From Oscillospiraceae bacterium (GTDB taxonomy: Bacteria; Bacillota; Clostridia; Oscillospirales; Oscillospiraceae): a DNA stretch of 57,074 bases. Shown here in pieces: positions 44,726 to 57,074 of this stretch (position 1 is the first letter of the stretch; every line of letters begins with the position of its first letter). The notes under the pieces are model-generated. The model was not told the DNA's origin, ran no database searches, and saw only the letters and a program-made list of their open reading frames with translations. The DNA lies in NCBI GenBank assembly GCA_022800755.1, contig JAAWQX010000012.1:1-57074 (forward strand), given 5' to 3'. A program made the position numbers and the translations under genes.

Positions 44726-45941
44726 ATGTACATCGTTTTCTTCGCCGTTGGGCGGGGAAATGGTAGATGATAAAAGCAATCAGTACCACGATAACAACAA
44801 TGAGAGCTGTGGCACCGTAACTCATGGGGAAGAGGTAGCGGCCTTTCAAATAAGCGTGGTAGCCCAAAAGCGATGCAAATTGGCACAGAATGGGAACGAA
44901 AAAGAGCTTTGGAAAGGCTGCGGCAAATAACAAACTCAGCACATCCGCGCCGAAGAAATAGCGGTCATGCATATGGGGCAGCAGATAGGGGATGGCCACA
45001 GCGAACAGCAGCGCGGCGGTGAATACCACCTCGTCGTTGACGCTGCCGCGCTTTTTGTACAGCCACATGAGCACGGCGGCCAGGAACACGGCCGCGGCGG
45101 CGATGCCGAAAATGGACCAGAATTTTACGTTTCCGTCATGCAAAAAGAACGCGAACATGGACGGGGAATTGTAGTTCAGTCCGCTGCCTACGCTGCCGGT
45201 TTGACTGAGATATAAGGTCAAGGTATCCAGGAACGGCCGTCCCAGCAGTACCGCGGGCAGGACCAGAACCAGATAAGCTGCGGGGAAGATCAGCGCGTGC
45301 CACAGGGAAAATTTTCCCCGGTACCACAGTACGGCGATGACGGGCAGTAAAAATATTGCCTGCAACTTAAATCCAAAGGACACCGCGAAGCAGATCATGG
45401 ATATGACCGGTTTGTCCCGCAACGCCAGCCACAGCGCCAATACCGCAAACGCGGTATAGATACTGTCACACTGTCCCCAATAGGCGCCGTTGAGCACCAC
45501 TGTGGGCAAAAAGAGGATACCAAAAAACGCGAAAATGCGCTTTCCAATGTCCTGGGTAAACACGCTCACCAGCTTCATTCCGGCCCAGGCCAGAATCACA
45601 TCGAAGAATATGGACAGCAGCTTGATCTGGTACAGCCCGTACATATCGGAATAGGAAAACAGCGACAAAAAGTACAGGTACGGTACATTATAATTCCCCA
45701 CGGAGTATTTCAGGGCGAACACGCCGCCGTTGTCCCGGAAAAACTGGATCCAGGTGGACAGGAAGTTTTCATAGTCCAAAGTCACGTGGGGCAGGCACCA
45801 AACGCGCAGGCCCAAGGCCAGCACGGTCAATGTGGTACACAGCACGATATTTTTAGGCCGGTACATCAGGCCCGAAGCGGCCAGCAGGCAGATCGTGGCG
45901 ACAAATATGAAAAAGCAGATGATCCATACGCGGTAATCCAT
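44724..45941 (-). CDS. GT-C fold membrane glycosyltransferase (mannosyltransferase-like)
   Basis: A 405-residue polytopic protein with about eleven hydrophobic segments. The first large outside loop has an acidic motif 'TLDYENFLSTW', the usual catalytic Asp site of GT-C enzymes; further conserved-looking elements are 'GAYWGQCDSIYTAF' and 'LPHMHDRYFFGAD'. Such enzymes use a lipid-linked sugar to glycosylate surface polymers or proteins. AAGGATGTG precedes ATG 45941. Neighbours do not reveal the acceptor. The C-terminus is very basic (RRRKR). Confidence 0.8.
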   Translation of the reverse strand: MDYRVWIICFFIFVATICLLAASGLMYRPKNIVLCTTLTVLALGLRVWCLPHVTLDYENFLSTWIQFFRDNGGVFALKYSVGNYNVPYLYFLSLFSYSDMYGLYQIKLLSIFFDVILAWAGMKLVSVFTQDIGKRIFAFFGILFLPTVVLNGAYWGQCDSIYTAFAVLALWLALRDKPVISMICFAVSFGFKLQAIFLLPVIAVLWYRGKFSLWHALIFPAAYLVLVLPAVLLGRPFLDTLTLYLSQTGSVGSGLNYNSPSMFAFFLHDGNVKFWSIFGIAAAAVFLAAVLMWLYKKRGSVNDEVVFTAALLFAVAIPYLLPHMHDRYFFGADVLSLLFAAAFPKLFFVPILCQFASLLGYHAYLKGRYLFPMSYGATALIVVIVVLIAFIIYHFPAQRRRKRCT

Positions 45942-46058
45942 AGGGTCACATCCTTGCGGTAAAGTAGGGGAAACAGCTCAAATTATGCGATTGCAATAAA
46001 AAATCGGCCGGGAATCTCTACACCCCGCCGAAATTAGTAAAAATTTACAAAATTCTTC

Positions 46059-46088
46059 TTGACATTTCAGTTACAAAAATGATAAAAT
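46059..46088 (+). promoter_or_regulatory. Promoter of rpoBC
   Basis: TTGACA, 18-base spacer, TAAAAT at 46083-46088. The 154-base leader contains GGGAAA-ACAC-TTTCCC followed by a run of Cs (46110-46130). No ribosomal protein gene lies upstream. Confidence 0.65.
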
Positions 46089-46241
46089 GCCTTGCTATGT
46101 ATCCTTGATGGGAAAACACTTTCCCCCCCCAGGATGCTTGTGAGGATATTTTACCACAAACCCGGTAAAATGCAATCCCCTATTCTGAATTGTAAACAAC
46201 CCACCCGGGTGTTCACGACACATGAAAAGGAGTGTAGGACG

Positions 46242-49955
<3,714 letters not shown>

Positions 49956-49957
49956 AT

Positions 49958-53707
<3,750 letters not shown>

Positions 53708-53722
53708 ACCAACAATATAAAC

Positions 53723-53752
53723 AAAAAACCATCCCTTACAGGGTGGTTTTTT
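53723..53752 (+). terminator. Terminator of rpoBC
   Basis: A-run, CCATCC / GGGTGG with a G-T pair, loop CTTACA, then six Ts. Confidence 0.85.
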
Positions 53753-53846
53753 GTTTATGATAGAGAGTAACATGAAAAATCTATGGCAAAACCTCACAAA
53801 TTTTTTGCCGCAAAACGACAAAATTGACAGAACCCGCAATTTCTAC

Positions 53847-53875
53847 TTGAAAAAGCCAGCGGTAGGTGGTATAGT
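53847..53875 (+). promoter_or_regulatory. Promoter of the glycine-rich surface gene
   Basis: TTGAAA at 53847-53852, 17-base spacer, TATAGT at 53870-53875. A 240-base leader follows. Confidence 0.65.
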
Positions 53876-53942
53876 ATTAACGCTACCATGACATTTGTGG
53901 GCATATTGTTTGCAAATAAGTTACAAAATGGAATCAACATCC

Positions 53943-54038
53943 ATGAAGGTAGTAATTATTTTTGTCATTCTGTGGCGATTAGCTTTTGCGATTGTCATGG
54001 TTGAGGATACAATTCCATATCAAAAATGTTGGAGATGA
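53943..54038 (+). CDS. Possible small hydrophobic leader peptide (31 residues)
   Basis: Reads MKVVIIFVILWRLAFAIVMV then a short polar tail. It would be one membrane helix. The ribosome site is weak. Its stop overlaps the next small frame as ATGA, and that frame in turn overlaps the start of the large gene, so a coupled leader is possible. Chance is a real alternative at this length. Confidence 0.3.
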   Translation: MKVVIIFVILWRLAFAIVMVEDTIPYQKCWR

Positions 54039-54127
54039 AAGCAATGTTTTTGGAACGATGTAAAAAGAAGAGTCCGGCGTGGAAGCCGATACTATGGCAG
54101 GAAGGAGGACAATGTGATGAGTTATAA
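54035..54127 (+). CDS. Possible small basic leader peptide (30 residues)
   Basis: Starts [18 protein letters not shown] and ends inside the start of the glycine-rich gene. GGAG lies immediately before ATG 54035 and is better spaced for the internal ATG 54044. It could act in translational coupling. Very short, so uncertain. Confidence 0.3.
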   Translation: MKAMFLERCKKKSPAWKPILWQEGGQCDEL

Positions 54128-57074
54128 AAAGGTTAATAAGTTTTTGTCACTTATTTTGGCCGTTGTAATGGTTGTGGGCTTATTTCCTCAAATGACGCTC
54201 ACTGCCCATGCGGCGGCATCCACCTGGAACTTAGTGAATGGTGGAACATTTACCGCGACGAACGGAAATACATATAACATTTCCGGTACGATCAGCGGTA
54301 ATAATGCTACGAATATTACCGTAGCGGACAATGCAACGGTCACGCTGGTTTTTACTGGTGATACGGTCATCAATAAGGCGGAAGCGACCGGGGCGAATGC
54401 CCGTCCGGCAATTTCGCTGGGGACCGGCGCGAATGTGACGATTCGGGTCAATCCCGGCGTGAACGTGACACTGCGCGGCAGTCATGCGGCGAATGGTGAA
54501 GGCGGTATCGCCAAAAATAATGGCGGTAATGGTGGTCAAGGCGGCTATGCGGGTATTTATGTACCGTATAATACAACGCTGTCGGTGTATGCGATTGGCA
54601 ATTTGTATGCATACGGCGGTAATGCAGGAAATGGCGGCGCCAATCTAAATCCGACACTGATGACCTTTGCGGATGGTTTAAGTACAGGTTCCCCGAATGG
54701 CGCCGGTTCTGGTGGCGGCGGTGGTGCTGGTGCTGGCATTGGTGGTAACGGCGGTGGCGGCGGTGGCGGCGGTGCCGGTGTTATTTATGATTATATGAGT
54801 AGCATCCCGTTGAAAGGCGGTAAAGGAGGCGCAGCAGCTGCTGGTGCGGGTGCTGGCGGCAGTGGTGGCAATGGCGGCATTCGTAACCTTCAGCCGGCTA
54901 CGGACGGTGCGAAGGGCGGAAACAATGCGGCCGGTAATGGCGGCGGTGCCGGTGGCCAGCGCGGCAGAAACATCAATTACTCTACGGACACCGGCGCCGA
55001 AGGCCACGCCGGCGGCGGTGGCGGCGGCGCAGGTGCAGGCGGATCTGCAGGCCGTATTTATGTGTATACCAATAATGTAACTGCGCAAGGCGGTGCTGGC
55101 GGCAATGGCGGCGACAATGTAGCATCGACCGGTTCCAGCGTTCACGGCGGTAGCGGCGGCGGCGGTTATCCGGCTGCTGGTATTGGCGGCGGCGGCGCAG
55201 GCGGCGGCGGTGGCGGTGGTTCTCATAACCCTGGCAACGGCGGTGGCGGTTACAGCGGCGGCGCGTCTGTTTTGAGTTATCAAGATGCGAACGGTGTTGC
55301 CACCGGCGGCCGAAACGGTAGCGATGGCGCCGGTGGCACGGGCATGCTGGGGTACGAAGTCAATAACGGCGGTAAGGGTTATAATAGCGACACCTATGGC
55401 GGCGGCGTTGGTGGTGTTCCGACGCCGGATACCCTTATCGATGGATCGTTGCGTTATGCTGGCGGTGGTTCCGGTGGTTCGGGCGGCGCAGGCGGTTCGG
55501 TACAGGGCGTTTATGTCCTGAATGGTGCGACGGGTACCTTTACCGACGGCGCGACGATTAAGGGACACACTACGGCGGGCTTCGGTTCCGGCGCGGGCTA
55601 TGCGGCCAGCGGCACGGCGACTGCGTACAACGGTGTGCCGACTGTGAATAAAGCCGATGCATCCGTCACTTGGCACAACATCGGTACGTCCTCCCTGAAC
55701 ATTACGGCCGACGGCGTGTACTACGTGACGGGTTCGACTACAACGAATCAAATCACCGTAGCGGCGAACGTCACTGCGGGTATTTACCTAAAGAACGCGA
55801 CCATTGATTTGCGTGCACAGACCGGAAAAAGTCCTATTCTGCTGAATAATGGTTCGAATGTTTCTCTGGAACTGATGGGTACCAGCTATGTATACGGTGG
55901 TCCTGCTGGCAACGGCAGTAATGGTATTCATGGCTCTGGCTCAGCTGGCGGTGTGAATGCGGTAGCTGGCGGCGTTGGCGCCGGTGCTGGCGTGTCGGTG
56001 CCGTCCGGTGCGGAGCTTCATGTTGAGGGTACAGGGATGCTGTACGCTTACGGTGGCGACGCAGGTGATGGCGGTAATGCGGATACTACGGGCGCTGGTG
56101 TTGCAGATATTATGAACACCGGCGGCGGTGGCGGCGGTGGTGCCGGCGCAGGTATTGGCGGCGTTGGCGGCAACGGCGGAAAGAGCGGCCATGGTATTAC
56201 AGACGGTAACAGAACAAACCATAAAGGTGAAGCTGGTGGCGGCGGTGGCGTGGCTGGAACGATTACCATCAACGCAAATGTACGTGCCTATGGTGGCGGT
56301 GGCGGTAGTGCTGGTGCTGGCGGCCCTTCCAAACAGGCTAATTTAGTTTATGGCCAGCCTACTTTCGGTGGTAACGGCGGTGGCGGCGGCGGTTATCCGG
56401 CAGCCGGTATCGGCGGCGGCGGCGGCGGTGCCGGCGGTGGCGGTTCCGACGTTAACGGCGGTGGTCCGACCCACGGCGGCGGCGGTGGCGGCGGCTTCTC
56501 CGGCGGCGGCGGCGGTTGTTATGGTGAAAAACAGGATAAGCCGGCTGGCGGTACAAATGGTGCTGGTGGTAAGACCGTAGATACCTATGCTGCTGGCGGC
56601 GGCGGTGGCGGCTATTTTAGCGCGGGGCAGAGGGTGCCGATGTATAACGGTATGTCGTCTGACGGCGGTGCGATTTATGGTGGCGGCGGCCACTACAACG
56701 CAGAAGTTGACGGTGGTAATGGTGGTGCCGGTGGCGGCGGCGGAAGCATCACGATTGTAGACAGCACAAAAGTGGTTGCCTACAACGGCTCTAAGATTAC
56801 CACGTCTACCAGCCAAGCACAGGCATATGCGCCTGCGAATGCGACGACGATCAGAACCCAGACACAGCAAGGTGTCGGCGCCGGTGCCGGTTATACGGAA
56901 ACCAACGGCACAATCACTGTCATGGGGGCGCCGGGTACTCCTACGAGCGTTACGGCATCTATTGCCGGTACCTATGGCGAGAATGTCCTTCTGAAATGGA
57001 AAGCCCCCACCAATACCGGTGGGGCTGGTGTCGCCCTCACGGGCTACACCATAATTGGTTCTGGATTCGGCGTG
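54117..57074 (+). CDS. Glycine-rich, internally duplicated secreted protein (3' end beyond window)
   Basis: 986 codons are in the window with no stop. GAAGGAGG precedes ATG 54117. The signal peptide is [20 protein letters not shown] with cleavage near 'TAHA-AA'. Two homologous halves follow, each with a beta-rich carbohydrate-binding-like module ('[20 protein letters not shown]'; '[20 protein letters not shown]') and then several hundred residues of Gly/Ala/Asn-rich repeats with '[10 protein letters not shown]', '[12 protein letters not shown]' and 'GGNGGAGGGG' units. At about 56935 an Fn3-like domain starts ('[14 protein letters not shown]', '[16 protein letters not shown]'). A wall-associated surface protein; anchoring signals would lie beyond the window. 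Confidence 0.85.
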   Translation, partial: MSYKKVNKFLSLILAVVMVVGLFPQMTLTAHAAASTWNLVNGGTFTATNGNTYNISGTISGNNATNITVADNATVTLVFTGDTVINKAEATGANARPAISLGTGANVTIRVNPGVNVTLRGSHAANGEGGIAKNNGGNGGQGGYAGIYVPYNTTLSVYAIGNLYAYGGNAGNGGANLNPTLMTFADGLSTGSPNGAGSGGGGGAGAGIGGNGGGGGGGGAGVIYDYMSSIPLKGGKGGAAAAGAGAGGSGGNGGIRNLQPATDGAKGGNNAAGNGGGAGGQRGRNINYSTDTGAEGHAGGGGGGAGAGGSAGRIYVYTNNVTAQGGAGGNGGDNVASTGSSVHGGSGGGGYPAAGIGGGGAGGGGGGGSHNPGNGGGGYSGGASVLSYQDANGVATGGRNGSDGAGGTGMLGYEVNNGGKGYNSDTYGGGVGGVPTPDTLIDGSLRYAGGGSGGSGGAGGSVQGVYVLNGATGTFTDGATIKGHTTAGFGSGAGYAASGTATAYNGVPTVNKADASVTWHNIGTSSLNITADGVYYVTGSTTTNQITVAANVTAGIYLKNATIDLRAQTGKSPILLNNGSNVSLELMGTSYVYGGPAGNGSNGIHGSGSAGGVNAVAGGVGAGAGVSVPSGAELHVEGTGMLYAYGGDAGDGGNADTTGAGVADIMNTGGGGGGGAGAGIGGVGGNGGKSGHGITDGNRTNHKGEAGGGGGVAGTITINANVRAYGGGGGSAGAGGPSKQANLVYGQPTFGGNGGGGGGYPAAGIGGGGGGAGGGGSDVNGGGPTHGGGGGGGFSGGGGGCYGEKQDKPAGGTNGAGGKTVDTYAAGGGGGGYFSAGQRVPMYNGMSSDGGAIYGGGGHYNAEVDGGNGGAGGGGGSITIVDSTKVVAYNGSKITTSTSQAQAYAPANATTIRTQTQQGVGAGAGYTETNGTITVMGAPGTPTSVTASIAGTYGENVLLKWKAPTNTGGAGVALTGYTIIGSGFGV

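Noticed and set aside
54678-55751. Ala/Thr/Ile-rich minus-strand frames opposite the glycine-rich gene
   Set aside because: They are the complement of GGC/GGT codons; the plus-strand gene has a signal peptide, ribosome site and promoter.
54700-56760. Short repeats that could suggest a CRISPR array or tandem DNA repeat
   Set aside because: The repetition follows glycine codons in one reading frame, unit length varies, and there are no uniform spacers.

Overview
The window looks like the chromosome of a spore-former-type Clostridia bacterium, most likely an Oscillospirales gut commensal. The evidence is a GC-rich core with Gram-positive Shine-Dalgarno sites, a T-box leader on alaS, the DapL route to diaminopimelate, SLH-type surface proteins, RNase M5, NrdR, and the clostridial DUF421/DUF4363 and DUF4364 families. 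Assignment below the class is inference.

Layout. (1) 1-10474 is the AT-richer end of an integrated element. It ends in the 3' half of a tRNA-Pro(UGG), cut exactly at the anticodon loop, followed by what looks like that tRNA's own terminator. It carries two small HTH genes, a DUF6076 protein, a four-gene C5-methyltransferase / MORC-like ATPase / Z1 ATPase / PD-(D/E)XK nuclease defence operon, a DUF6809 protein and an orphan pol-beta-fold nucleotidyltransferase. The cargo genes are separated by four copies of a direct repeat (core TTTTCTTTGTTTAT). (2) 10534-18876 holds an XRE regulator, a small membrane protein and a surface/signalling module that is broken throughout: an SLH-domain secreted protein (two frameshifts), a response regulator (in-frame TAG), a second secreted membrane-anchored protein (two frameshifts) and a 7TM-type sensor kinase (membrane segments lost plus frameshift). 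(3) 18981-26072 has a beta-carbonic anhydrase, a complete branched-chain amino acid/amide-type ABC importer (order G-F-H-M-binding protein) ending with a creatininase-family amidohydrolase, and a double-DUF305 protein. (4) 26191-34959 is housekeeping: tRNA-Leu, T-box-alaS, a HIT hydrolase, twin XRE regulators coupled to comEC, holA, rnmV and nrdR. (5) 34956-40208 has the DUF421/DUF4363 pair and then the dapF-dapL-glmM-hexapeptide transferase operon for cell-wall precursors. (6) 40251-45941 has unknown conserved proteins, a broken ZIP metal transporter, an EF-hand lipoprotein, tRNA-Gly and a GT-C membrane glycosyltransferase. (7) 46242-53707 is rpoBC, without rplJL upstream or rpsLG downstream. 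(8) From 54117 to the window edge runs a very glycine-rich, internally duplicated secreted protein that enters an Fn3-like domain. It is preceded by two overlapping small ORFs.

How parts work together. The defence operon should modify self DNA through the methyltransferase and restrict foreign DNA through the nuclease and the two ATPases; an HTH domain fused to the methyltransferase and repeated ATAGTA/TACTAT half-sites upstream suggest self-regulation. The dap-glm operon links peptidoglycan cross-link precursor and UDP-GlcNAc supply. The liv-type operon probably feeds an amide-containing substrate to the creatininase-like enzyme. The SLH/two-component block reads as one sensory surface unit that decayed together, while the glycine-rich protein after rpoC is an intact surface gene of a different type. 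All coordinates come from reading the sequence; no database search was possible.
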